This document shows positions 44,423 through 55,280 of a stretch of 64,000 nucleotides of DNA, piece after piece (the first letter of the stretch is position 1; every line of letters begins with the position of its first letter). The translations under genes were made by a program, and so were the position numbers. Under the pieces are notes generated by a model. That model saw only the letters and a program-made list of their open reading frames with translations. It was not told the origin of the DNA and did no database searches. The DNA comes from Atriophallophorus winterbourni (taxonomy: Eukaryota; Platyhelminthes; Trematoda; Plagiorchiida; Microphallidae). Location of the stretch: the NCBI GenBank assembly GCA_013407085.1, contig JACCGJ010023474.1, positions 1 through 64,000 of the forward strand, given 5' to 3'.

Positions 44423-45559
44423 TTAAACCCAACCCAAAGCTGTCTTAGTAGCAAATGGTTTTCGATCGTTACCAACTCTATGTTCCGAGCCGCAATGCAC
44501 AACCGGGACGTCACAACCTATGAGGATGCCCACACGAGTCGATGAGAGAGAATGCAGTGAAACATCCTTAAGGTGAGGCCACCTAGTTATATCGACTCTA
44601 GAATTGTCAGCACGACTAGTGAGCAACCTGTCTACAACAATTGTGTTCTCAATCACGTACTCAAAATTATTGTCTAATGAGGACAACCTTAAATTGGTCC
44701 GACCACAGAAGACTGTCTTGAAACCATGCAAGGTGAAAATGCGCAGCCAAACTTTCTCTGGTGTTAGTCCCAAAGGGTCCATTAGGTCCTTATCTACCAA
44801 GCTGCAGTCCGAACCATTGTCAAGGAAGTCGTTAGTGGACACCGTTCCACGCGGATCCACAAGCTTAACTGGGCCGAAACCGAGATGTACGCCATTAGAA
44901 GCTAGGCTATAGGAATTACATGTCTGAACTATTTCGCCTATTTTTTCGCTATTGTTAATTGACGTATGTAGCAGATAGTGATGAGTCTTACCGAGACCGT
45001 CAAGGCGGCACACTTGCTGAGATCGGCAGTCCGCAATTCTATGATTGCATTTAAGGCACTGAAAACACCTTCTATTTTGCTTGAGCGTTTGCCACTTTTT
45101 CTCAACGTCATAACTGCGGAAGGCTGAACATTGCTCCAGAGGGTGGTTTAGCTCACAAAGAATACAGCTTTTTGTTAGAGAAGCCTGATGGAGAGCAGCA
45201 ATTCTACGGATGGATAGTGGAGGATCGAAAGATTTCCTGGTTTGAAAGAACAGGACGCCATATTCTGTACTAGCTACATTAACTAGTCTCTCTAACAGAG
45301 CCATCAAGTCTTCAAATGATCGTTCTTCGTTCAGGGACATGAGAGACTCCGCCACTTCAGACCATTTTATCTGTAGTGGCTTTGGTAATCGCCTAACAAT
45401 TTTAAACAGATTAGTTGAGCAATTCAAATCCGCGACATGGTTAAGCTGTGAAAGACCAATGCTGCAACTTCGCATCTGCTGCAGCAATAATTCTAATGCG
45501 ATTAGATCTCCTGACTGTACAGCCGGTCCTGTATACAAATCCTCTTCCGCTATGCTCAT
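44423..45559 (-). pseudogene. BEL/Pao gag with zinc knuckles and aspartic protease
   Basis: 378 codons in one open frame. The N-terminal half is a gag-like helical region (LNEERSFEDLMALLERLVN). Then come two Cys/His clusters: CILCELNHPLEQC, and CFQCLKCNHRIADC, a C-x2-C-x4-H-x4-C knuckle. After these comes a DUF1758-type protease, with FLDNGSDCSLVDKDL as active site (DNGS in place of D-S/T-G-S) and IGCDVPVVH later. The frame is unusually well kept for this window and stops at 44423. The protease would release gag and pol products. Other pol parts are shifted, so the element is probably inactive. Confidence 0.85.
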
Positions 45560-45823
45560 CTCTTCTTCCTATAGTTCATTATAATTCTTCAGGGAATCCC
45601 CTCTAATTCTCCGGACCTGCCTGGAAACCATAGTTAATAAACATGGAGAATTCATAGTAGGAAAACGAAAAGAGGGAACATGAGAATCAAATTCACTAGA
45701 AAGTTCATGTGGTTGGCTCACGTGAGTAGGGGATGCGGGTGGGATCGGAAGGATCAAGGGAATGATTTGCTTAAAGTTTTCCGCTTCGTTCAAATTTTTT
45801 GACATACTTCTTGTTGTTGCCAT

Positions 45824-46289
45824 ATTCTTATCGTCGAACGATTACCCAGAACGTGTTGAGTACTGTAAATGACGATATCCAAATAGCTCGAAATTGCAAT
45901 CTATAATCGTTTCTAACCCGGTTTAAGTTACGCACAAGAATTGTCTAAACGTTGCAAAACCAATTTATTCGTTATGAACAATTTTCTATAAATAGCGGTA
46001 CTAAACAAATATACACAAATGCAAAATATTACCTCAACACTGAAAATCCGGGATTAGTTTCAATAACAATTGCGAGCGTCCATAAGCAGAAAATATGGCG
46101 CAGATGAAATCAAGAAAAATGCGAGCCAAAAAATGGCGGGAAATATGAAAACAAAAATAAGAAGCGTGTGAAAAGATGAAGAAAATTTCTGGTAAATATT
46201 GAAAAAACATAAAAAATGAATGTGTACAATTTGTTGGGAGCAAAAAATAGGGAGTCCAGACAGGCCAAATAATTAACCTAACTCAAATG
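45824..46289. other. Upstream flank of the BEL/Pao copy
   Basis: May include a decayed 5' LTR but no partner repeat was found downstream. No gene recognised. Confidence 0.4.
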
Positions 46290-46665
46290 TGAATATAACA
46301 TTTACAGTGAATCCGTTCTTAAAATTAAGCTTATTAGTTCAGTGACGGTCGAAAAAGACTTAGTGATTCTGGTTATAGATTCCTTGAATTCAAAGGCTGA
46401 CACATGTCGGAGAATAGGCAGCCCTACCAGGATGTTCTGGGCGATCCAGGGTTTATTGGCAACCACCGCCTCGCAAATGTTCCAGGCACTTTTCGCTGCG
46501 TATGTTCGTCCTCTGTTGGAATATGGGCTACCTGTTGCATTTCCTTAGTCTAAAGGCGAATGCGACACCTTGGAGAGGATACAAAGTAGGGGCACTAAGA
46601 TGGTTCGTCAACTCGCGTACGAGGATAAAGAATCAAGAATTAGGAATCCAGATTTTATGGTGAGA
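46290..46665 (+). pseudogene. CR1/Jockey-like LINE, RT thumb fragment
   Basis: Reads SVTVEKDLVILVIDSLNSKA, DTCRRIGSPTRMFWAIQGLL, FQALFAAYVRPLLEYGLPVA, then after a stop LERIQSRGTKMVR. This matches the VEKDLG..V....K...C and YVRP.LEYG tracts of LINE RTs. Both ends are abrupt; it lies head to head with a minus-strand LINE that begins near 46770. Confidence 0.78.
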
Positions 46666-46769
46666 AAAGCGATTGCTTTACATGCACCATTGGATGACAA
46701 CTATTACAAAAAAATGTAATCAGAAACACATTGTTGCATGTTTGTCTGGGTTAATGTTGATTTAATACA

Positions 46770-48434
46770 CAGGGCCGATTATAAGATGTTGTTTGATATA
46801 TGCATCTAGTTTTTCTTAAAAACATCAAATGTTGTTGCATTCACAACGTCTTGCGGTAGTGCATTTCATAAAAATCAGATACGCACAGAGAAGAAATGTC
46901 GCCAACAGTCATGTTTGAGTGCGGTATTACGAAGCAACGTGAGTGACTACGTGTATTCCGAGGGGAAATTATTTTTATTAGATTTCGGAGCGAGTGGTTT
47001 CCGATTCGCAGTATTTTGTTAGCTAGAATAACGTCGCTCCTCATTCACCTCTGTGTAAAATCAGGCAAACCTAGTATGGCCATTCGCTCTTGATATGGGA
47101 CATGCTGCATCCCATCAACTAGCTTCATAGCTCTGTGGTAAATTCCATCCAATAGGTCGATGTCTTGCGTAACCACGGTGGCCAGGCTGGAATCAAATAC
47201 TCCATTGTTGGATGAATGTAAGTATTATAATGCGAGGAAGTGTTTTGGGAGTTAACCGCCCGAAAATTCTCGTCAGTATTCATAATATACCACATACCCG
47301 ATTAAACACTTTTCGACAATGCATATTCGGCTTCAGGTTATTAGTGATCCAAATCCTAAGATCCATTTTAGCGGTGGTCCAAGTTAGGTTTTCGTGGCCT
47401 AGATGATATGTGTGGTCGTAATTATGGCCAAGCTGTAACATTACATTTACGTAAGTTGAACGGCATTTGATTTAATAGAGACCAGTGATACAGAGCATCC
47501 AAGTCCTGTTGTAGCATCAAACAATCTTCAGTAGATCGGATTTGCTTCCCTATTTTGATGTCGTCAGCAAAAAGAACCAGCTTACACCACACTATTTCAG
47601 TAATATAATTGATATATATCAGGAAAAGGATTGGCCCGAGTACTGAAGCTTGAGGTACCTCGCTCGTGGCATCGATACTTTTCGATAGCACACCGTCAAT
47701 GCGAATTCGCACATGCGGATCTGTCAAATAATCTGTTAACCACGATAGTAGGTTACCCTTATTCATTAATGCGCTAGCCTTTGCAAAAGCAGGCTGTGAT
47801 TGACCATGTCAAAAGCCTTTGATGTATTAATATAAGAAGCACGAACCGTGTAGCCTTGGTCGAGCGACATAGTCTAGTCGTTTAGTGTGATCAGTATATT
47901 CGACCGACAAGATCTGGTCCGGCGAAATTCGTGATTTGCTGCTGACAAAAGACCTCTTGTTACAAGGTGACTCACAATACATTCACTAATGATGCGCTCC
48001 ATGATCTTTGAAATACAGGGTAACAGCGTCAGAACGACAGCGACCCTTGTAAATTGGTGTTATCACACTTACTTTCCATGCTAAAAGTACGCAACCTTGG
48101 CGAGGCTCTGGATGAAAACCGCAGCTAAGCTATGTAAAAGCTCTCTATAACACACATGATGAATTGCAGGGGTAATGTTGTTCTCCTCGGGGGATTTCTC
48201 CGTCTTTAATGGTCGTTAGTGTCACTCCACTACGAATTGATCTATTACCGGTTCAATTAGTGGTTTCACTGTGTTTGATAATTCTTGGTGCGATAATTGC
48301 TGTTTTGGGCAGAAGACTTAAAAGTATTCAGCATCGCAAGCGCATCTGTGCGTGCTTGGAGGTGTCGGTCAATCCTTCTCTGTCTGATCAGTAAACCACT
48401 GGTTTATAATAATATAATAAATCATAATAATAAT

Positions 48435-48469
<35 letters not shown>

Positions 48470-49140
48470 GATAATTCCTGATGCGATAATTGCTGTTTTG
48501 GGCAGAAGACTTAAAAGTAAAAGCGAGCAAGTGCATCTGTAGTCTTTTGGACTGTGACGGTCAATCTTTCTTCTGTCATGATCGGGAAAACCCCTGGTTT
48601 AACTTTGGTACTTTCATTCACAATTTTGTACAATAATTTCGGATTTTCTTCAATTCGTTCCACCAAGCTTTGTTAGTACTGTTGTTTGTCCTGCCGAATG
48701 ATGGTGGTGACTCTTACGTACTCTACAAAATTGTAACCAGGATCTAGGGGTAGCATCATCGCAATTAGTGACCTAATTCGCCGTTTTTGTGAAATCCATT
48801 TTCTGGTTCTGCTGCGAACAGAGAAACGGAAGGTGTGGACATCATTTCTATGAATAAATCGAGAGTTAGACTGGATTTGCATCTGAAGGTAGTTCATAAA
48901 GTATTGTCATGTGTATTTGAGTCACTAGAATCAATTTGAACATGGTTTATCTCAGAGAATGCTTTCTTGAATCCCCAAAAGTCGACTCTACGGATGACTT
49001 TTGATTCGTCACTGAGTGTCGTTGCACTGCAGACATAATGAGACACGAGCATCACATGGTCACTTAGCCCGAATGGAGCTTCGTGGAGTATTGATTCAAT
49101 GGCCGATTCGTTTAAAGGAGCTCACTGAAACTACCCCCTA
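46770..49140 (-). mobile_element. CR1/Jockey-like LINE (endonuclease end to RT tail), broken
   Basis: Minus-strand order: end of the endonuclease domain (APFGLSDHVMLVSHYVCSA near 49083-49025) and the linker to RT (48900-48180); RT palm in the frame 47766-47422 with NKGNLLSWLTDYLTDPHVRI, ASVLGPILFLIYINYI and LVLFADDIKIGKQI, in which the FADD box is intact; and a tail with RSDVILANKILRIGNHSLRN at 47044-46841. Stops and shifts separate the pieces, and a 0.2-kb duplication with an AAT microsatellite lies in the linker at 48270-48600. The endonuclease N-terminus and ORF1 are missing. Inactive, though its RT catalytic residues survive. Confidence 0.8.
48270..48605. repeat. Local duplication flanking an AAT microsatellite
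   Basis: The phrases GCGATAATTGCTGTTTTGGG and CAGAAGACTTAAAAGTA occur at 48290 and 48482. Between them is an AAT/ATA tract (about 48405-48468). The two arms differ by several substitutions, so the duplication is not very recent. Confidence 0.8.
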
Positions 49141-49189
49141 GAACGCCGAAGGGAAAGATTCGACCTGCTCCTGTCACGCCGTATTCTTA

Positions 49190-49398
49190 TCGGTCAATAA
49201 GGAGACGAGTTCCTCCGGTACCTCCGATTATTAGGTGAGTCGAGGACTCGTGGGCATGACCTTAAGCTGCAGAAGCCTAGAAGGCTAAAGCTGAGTGATG
49301 CAAGCACCCTATCCACGCAAGTGGTGAACACTTGGAACTCTCTACCGAAAGGGCTCCTGACTCTACCATCAGAACAGCTATTCAAAAGCGCGTTGGAT
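49190..49398 (+). pseudogene. LINE RT C-terminal fragment, cut by an LTR element
   Basis: Reads LLGESRTRGHDLKLQKPRRL, then STQVVNTWNSLPKGLLTLPS and EQLFKSALD, the final stretch of a CR1-like RT. It ends exactly where the LTR at 49399 begins. Confidence 0.75.
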
Positions 49399-49517
49399 TG
49401 TGGTGACTGTTCAAATAACAATCAATAATATTCAATCAATAGTAATCAATAATACTGTTATTCAAAATTTCTCGTTGTTAAACTTACATTAATTAATTAC
49501 AATACACTCTTTGTCCA
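49399..49517 (+). repeat. 5' LTR
   Basis: Shares CAATCAATAATATTCAATCA, AGTAAT.AATAATACT and TTACATTAATTAATTACAAT with 52221-52338. Its right border is taken at the CA of TTTGTCCA. Confidence 0.82.
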
Positions 49518-50149
49518 CGCATGGTTTTCGTTCTACTGTGGCCGTACCGGAGTCAAAATTGTATGTGGATATAACTTGAATACAAGCAGCTTCAGAAAAC
49601 ATTCCTTGCTATCCACTAAAAATTGCTGAGCCCGAACACGCAATAAATTCGATTTGCGCTATGAATCGTAATAAAAATAACGAAGACAAGAAGGGAGATG
49701 ATTTTATCAATAAATTACATTACCCGTCTTGGACAAGACAGATCCACGTCTATAGTTTGCACAAATCGAAGCTTTATTCAAGTTATACCGTGTTCGAACG
49801 CAACGCACACGCTGCAACAGCGTTGTTGGAATGCTCCGAACCTCCATTGCCAGAGATGTTGCTGATTTAATTTATGATCAACCTGCCACAGATCCTTACG
49901 ATAACCTCAAATCTGCGATTATCTCTCGAATTGGTTCCACCGATGAGCAAAGCTTGCGAAAACTCCTATCCAGTTCTAAGCTAGAAGGTCGTCGAGCTTA
50001 ACAACACTTACGCCATTTGTTACAGTTACAGGGTTGACGAAGGAGTAAGACGACAGATCTGGTTCCAGAGTTTGCTGAACGATTTGCGCAAAGTTCTGGC
50101 TATCATTAAAAACGACAGTAACCTAGACGACCGTTGACTGACTTGTTAC

Positions 50150-50681
50150 GTGGAAAAAAGTAAATTTGAAATGAATGACGAATCCATCAATTCATTCGAG
50201 CAACTCAAATATGCACTAAAGAATCAATTTGCTGACTTATCTATCAAAAAACTCCTATGTTCCGTTGTCTCTCGCTACAGACGCATCACAAGAAGCAGTC
50301 AACGAAGTTCTTTAACAAGAAGACAATATCACCAAGCCACTCGCTTTATTTTTTCGTCGTCTTCAACCAGCTCAAACTCAATACAGTACGTTCGGCCGTC
50401 GGTAACTGGCTAGCTATTATGCAATACGACATTTCAGACATTTGCTTGAAGGCCGTCATTTCACAGTATGGACCGATCATACGCGCTTCAGTTTTGCTCT
50501 TTCAGCACCATCCGATCGATATTCACCTCAGAAAATACGTCACTTGGATTGTATCTCGCAATTCACGAGTGACATTCGATATCTTTCCGACTCGTCAAAC
50601 ACAGTTGCGGATACATTCTCTCGGATTCAGTTAAGTCCTATCGACCTGCCTGAAATTGACATTGATCAAAGAGCCCGTTAG
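50150..50681 (+). pseudogene. Ty3/gypsy RNase H region, frameshifted
   Basis: Three frames carry one RNase H domain: INSFEQLKYALKNQFADLS, then TDASQEAVNEVL in the next frame, then HFRHLLEGRHFTVWTDHTRF and LSDSSNTVADTFSRIQLSP in a third. The TDAS and WTDH aspartates are recognisable. RNase H degrades the RNA of RNA/DNA hybrids during retrotransposition; this copy is dead. Confidence 0.8.
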
Positions 50682-50744
50682 CAGCAAAATAACCCTGGGT
50701 AGAATCCGCCGTATTCCGACACCAATTCTTACCTGGTTTGTGAC

Positions 50745-51665
50745 ATGTTTACTGGTAAAGCCCGTCCAATTGTCCCATCAGATTTGAGACGTCCCGTTTT
50801 CGAGCATTTGCATGGTTTATCACATCCCGGAGTAAAAGCTACACGAAAGCTGATTAGTTTCCGTTATCTTTGGTCGGACATGCATAAAGACATTCAACTG
50901 TGGACCGAGAGTTGCATCCGATGACAACAAAGTAAAATCCAACGTCACACCCTCAGTTTCCCTGGTGTATTTCCCATTGTTACTTTTAGCACGTCCACTT
51001 GGATCTCGATGATCCATTAGCGGCCTCCAACTAGTGCTCCAATATATTGACATGCATCGTCCGTTTTACCCATTGGCCATTGCCTGTAGCCATCCCAGAT
51101 ATCAGTGCAGAAACGGTTGCGAAAGTTTTCGTTTACCATTGGATCAGCAACTTTGGTGTACCGAACACTATTACCACTGACAGAGGTTTCCAATTTCAGT
51201 CAACGCTTTATCGGTAATTGAACAGAACACTCGATACGAAACACACAGCCTACAGCCTACTATCCTTATTCAAATAGCTTAGTCGAAAGATTTCATCGGC
51301 AACTCAAAGCCGCAAGCATGAGTCACATGAATTCAGAACGTTGGTCCGAGTCATTGCTCCTGGTGCTTCTTGGTATTCGTAGAACCGTGAAAGAAGACCT
51401 GGGTTGCTCAGCTGCTGAGATGGTGTACGGTATTACACTTAACCTACCTGGCGAATTTCTGACATCTTCCGATTCACCAATAGATCTCACAGCCCCACAA
51501 TATGTCATCGCCTTCGCAGCACCATGAAATCATTACGAGCTATCCCAATTTGTCAACACGTTCAACCGTTCTACATCCCAGCCGACTTATCTACCTGCGA
51601 CTGTGTTTGTGCGTGCTGATCATGTACGTCGATGTTTTATAGACGGCGAACAAACTATCGATTAA
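50745..51665 (+). pseudogene. Ty3/gypsy integrase region, frameshifted
   Basis: An HHCC-like zinc segment with only the first cysteine clear (SCIR then a stop), then core pieces DISAETVAKVFVYHWI, TDRGFQFQ and SNSLVERFHRQLKAASMSHM, then an open frame at 51318-51527 (RWSESLLLVLLGIRRTVKED). The tail is VFVRADHVRRC near 51610. Stops interrupt each part. Confidence 0.8.
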
Positions 51666-52220
51666 TCATCAATCAAGATCGATCGTAAGTTCATATTGTG
51701 ATTATCGTTCACTGTACAAACTTTGTTAATCACTGCATTCGGTCAATACACGAGTTCCGTTACGGTTGTGTTTTGTCAAATCCACGGTTGGGCTAATAGT
51801 TGCACATCACAGATATAACAGTCGACCACTTCACCACCATACACTGGTCCGTACAAGGTTCTCAGCAACTATCCCAAGTATTTCGTTATTGACCGGTATG
51901 GATCAAGAGAAACCGTCAGTATCGATTGTCTGAAAGCTGCTTACGTAGAATAAACATCGGAAGCGAAAGCAAATACCAGAAAAGTTAATCCACAGACGTC
52001 TACTACAGACCAACACGTTCCTTCATCAACTTCCTCAAAAACCGACCTTACTTCAGATCCCCTCATAAATCTCCATTACCTTTTGCCTCAAAACACCCGA
52101 CCCGAACAGACAAACACGTTCAGGTAGTAAGGTACGTTTTCCACAAAACTTTGATGATTTTATAGCCTAGTGATTTTTTTCAAACGTCTTTTTCTTGTTC
52201 GACGCTCTAGGAGAAGAATT

Positions 52221-52338
52221 TGTGGTGACTTTTAAACAACAATCAATAATATTCAATCAATAGTAATAAATAATACTTTTATTCTAAAATTCTCGCTGTT
52301 AAACTCACATTAATTAATTACAATTCACACTTTGTCCA
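52221..52338 (+). repeat. 3' LTR
   Basis: Partner of 49399-49517 with roughly ten differences over 119 bases, so clearly older than the insertion at 26271-27926. Confidence 0.82.
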
Positions 52339-54360
52339 CGGTTATCGTCACCCATTTTTATTGCTGGGTTAAAGCTTTAACGGGATTTTATCCCTTCTGC
52401 TTTCGATTCAGAAGAAGACGATCCATTACGTTGACATTAGCATTGAGTTGAATTTTATTTTAAATGATGACATTTTTTCAATTTATTGGAAATTAAAATG
52501 AATGAGATATACAATGTGATAATCAGAAATTATCTTTGAGCATTAATTTTGATGATAGTTAAAAATGATTCAAACTTTGTTTTAATCAGTAGTCAATAAC
52601 GCTTAAAAATATCTATATTTTGAATACTGTGCTTTACCTTAACAATAAAGCTAATGCTATATACGATATCATATGGAGTTAATGCTAATTCCACCAATTA
52701 AAATTTAATGCTTATCACCAATTTCACTATATTACGATGAGAGATTTTGTGGTCAGATGAAAATTGATTTTAATCAACGTAAATCATGCTTTCGCTTTGT
52801 TTACATTTGAATGTTGTTTGTGAATTTTCGCAATACATAGACTCTGCAACTAATAGATTTTTGTATATTTCAAATTCAAATCAGATGTGTTCTAGGCTCA
52901 TTAAAAGTGAATGAAAATTTAATTATAGCGATTTGAAAAATAGATATGATCTGAAAATCCCATTTTGATTTACCTTATAAAGTTTGAGAAATCATCCAGT
53001 GAATCAGAAATTTCATTGATTATAGTCAGTACAGGATAAAAACTATCAACCGAAACCTTTACTGAATATGAATGTACTCACTTGCGTTCAAATGTTCCGG
53101 TAATTATGCTTATCGATGCTAAAAAATTTCAAGAGAGTCTATAGAAGGTGACTAAGATTTTGATAATAACAACAATGAATTGTTAGATTCAAAATTAAAA
53201 TTTACATAGTATATGGTGGGAACTATCAGTTTAACTGTGAATTTATTTTTCGTTATATCGGTTATTTCGTTGAAAACTTCAGGTACGACCTGAATCGACT
53301 ATCTTGTTTTCCAGATTTGTGTAATTTGCTGTTGTGATTATACAAGAGTAATGCGCTACCAGAATACGGGATTTCAATTGCAACACTTAAGATATTCTCA
53401 AGGCACAGATGACCGTTTGAAAAATGTGCATGGACAGCTTTAGCATTTGGGCTGAAAACTCAATGATTAATACTCTTGAGTCATAAAATAGGCATAACAA
53501 TGTTGGCTTCACAAGGATAAAGACTTTAAATTCGGTAGAAATTTTCATCTATTTTAAGTAAATATTTTATTGAATTACTGAACTTGGAAGGCATGACACA
53601 AGGTACGATTTAACTGAGATTTAGAAAGGCGAATTTACTAAACAATCAGCAGCAAAATTATCTCGGGATATATCATTATTAATGTCAGTACTCCAATAAA
53701 AAATGGTAAGTGAAATCCACGAGATGAGAACTCTTGACGAAACCTAATAGCATCGTTTCTGTAACGGAATGAAACTCGCGTCACACAAAGTGCAGTGTGC
53801 CCGAAGGACAAGACGACGCTCCCCAATATCATCAAAGAATTATTAATGTAAGCGTTGGGATATAGTAGACATATACTGCGTGGCTCTTCTCGGGATCATA
53901 TAACTCATATACCAGTAAAAAAATATCATGCGATCACGAGCATGCAAGCTGCATTGCAGTGGCATCCAACTTGCTATTAAAAACTAAAAACAATGGAAAA
54001 GACAGCTTGATTTTAAGGACTACAAATTATCCAACGTTCAAGCTCTAAAATATGTTAAAAGCTGCTTGGGACCGATTGAGTAGTCATCATTATGAAAATA
54101 AATTTGAAAACGATCCGATGCAATCGATTTTCTATGGGATAGAATCCCCCAATATGAACTAGATAGAAAATTCACTCGTTTGTTCGGACTGTTAGTTGGC
54201 AACACTAATTCATTCACTAAGAGTGCATACGTCTAAGTTCGGTAAATATTGAAGATGATGAGCTTATGGTCAGTTTTGACGTGAGTGTTTGGTTCCAGAA
54301 TGACGATACAAATAGTTCGTTAAAATAGCTATACGGGCGCTGCAGTCAGATGTCGCGTTG
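52339..54360. other. AT-rich stretch with no recognised gene
   Basis: No open frame longer than about 65 codons and no domain or repeat recognised. Confidence 0.5.
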
Positions 54361-54439
54361 ATGCATCGTACGAATTTAAGTGTTCAGCAAATTATCAATA
54401 AAATATCAGTTTGCTTAGTAAGTGGAAAGTTATATAGAT

Positions 54440-55280
54440 AGGAGGATTGGCAATATAATTGCCTATATCGTCAGTACCAGTAAATATGTATATGGAGTGC
54501 TTTCAAAAAAGCACTTAGCACGGAAATAGTAAGCTAAAATTGTGGTAGCGATACGTTGATCACCTATTTTTATTACGAAACGTGATAGACTAGAGGTGTT
54601 TATAAGCACTTAACGACTTGGACCCTGGAATCAAAGTTACTAAAGACGTGGATTCAGCGCAGGGACTCTTTCGGTTCTAGACTGTCTAGCTGAAATCGTC
54701 AATGGCAAAATTCAAACTTCAGTCTACAAGAAACCAGTTGACACAGTTGCAGTCCTAAGATACAGCTATTCAGATCTACAGCCGAAGCAGAGCTACGTTA
54801 TGCATATCGTATGTAATAGATGTATGCGAGCGATAAGTAGAATTTTAAACGCGGTGTTAATAGGGTAACATAAAGAATAAGTAGAACCCTTCGTTCGGCA
54901 TTGATGCGCCTCAGAGATTTACGTTTAAAAAGCGCTATTAACGGTATTTATAGAATCAAATGTAAAGATCGCTCCGATGTGTATATCTGGCAGAGTTCTA
55001 GGGATCTTCATACAAGGATCAATGAGCCTGAGTAACGTTAACACGATGAGAAGCTGTATCAGGCATTATTCAAAGACTCAGCATCAGCTAAACATGTGTT
55101 GGACACTGGCCCCAGTGTGGAGTTTGAAAATTTAGATGGACTGTGCCTACTATGAAGGCAGTTAAATGCACTAAGATTGAAGTACATTTGGCTAAAAAAT
55201 TCGACAGGGCTGGAATAACCACAATATGGCACTCGAGCTGCGACGGACAAGTAATTATCAATGCTGGAATTCTGTAGAAA
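54440..55280 (+). pseudogene. Penelope-like element with GIY-YIG endonuclease remnant
   Basis: Broken plus-strand frames read VPVNMYMECFQKST (the ANMYMEYFE motif), WWRYVDHLFLL (YVDDT region), VTKDVDSAQG, LVEIVNGKIQTSVYKKPVDT, all in PLE order. After a gap comes the nuclease: INGIYRIKCKDRSDVYIW, followed by SRDLHTRINE (about 54937-55030). The canonical GIY-YIG signature is GIY...YIG; here the second part is YIW. Then ASAKHVLDTG. PLEs are the retroelements that fuse RT to GIY-YIG. Many stops; inactive. It is a different copy from the fragment at 1083-1699. Confidence 0.82.

Larger units (their letters stand above)
43278..45823 (-). mobile_element. BEL/Pao LTR retrotransposon, broken, LTRs not found
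   Basis: In minus-strand order: a first gag frame at 45823-45569 (MATTRSMSKNLNEAENFKQI); gag-protease frame 45559-44423; connecting RT N-terminus about 44420-44200 (SEEPQPSPEDIKAHNS, IDDNYEIGVP); a LINE 3' UTR insertion at about 43990-44190; RT from about 43930 ([20 protein letters not shown], then [20 protein letters not shown]); and the catalytic region near 43440-43278 with FYFDDFLGS, AQGGFQLVKWSCNRKEVLS. The catalytic aspartate pair is present but the frame has stops between segments. No long terminal repeats were recognised, so the borders are approximate. BEL/Pao elements are known from schistosomes. Confidence 0.85.
49399..52338 (+). mobile_element. CsRn1-like Ty3/gypsy LTR retrotransposon with RT deleted
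   Basis: Direct repeats at 49399-49517 and 52221-52338 start TGTGGTGACT and end TTTGTCCA. Between them, plus-strand pieces in broken frames follow gag-pol order: gag (about 49800-50140, ARDVADLIYDQPATDPYDNL); RNase H (about 50150-50640); integrase zinc-binding region (about 50780-50925, VFEHLHGLSHPGVKATRKLI, YLWSDMHKDIQLWTESC); integrase core (about 51080-51340, TDRGFQFQ and YYPYSNSLVERFHRQLKAA). The whole RT palm that should lie between gag and RNase H is absent. Candidate target duplications (TGGAT, CGGTT) do not match. The LTR start resembles that of the element at 26271-27926, so both belong to related lineages. Confidence 0.85.
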
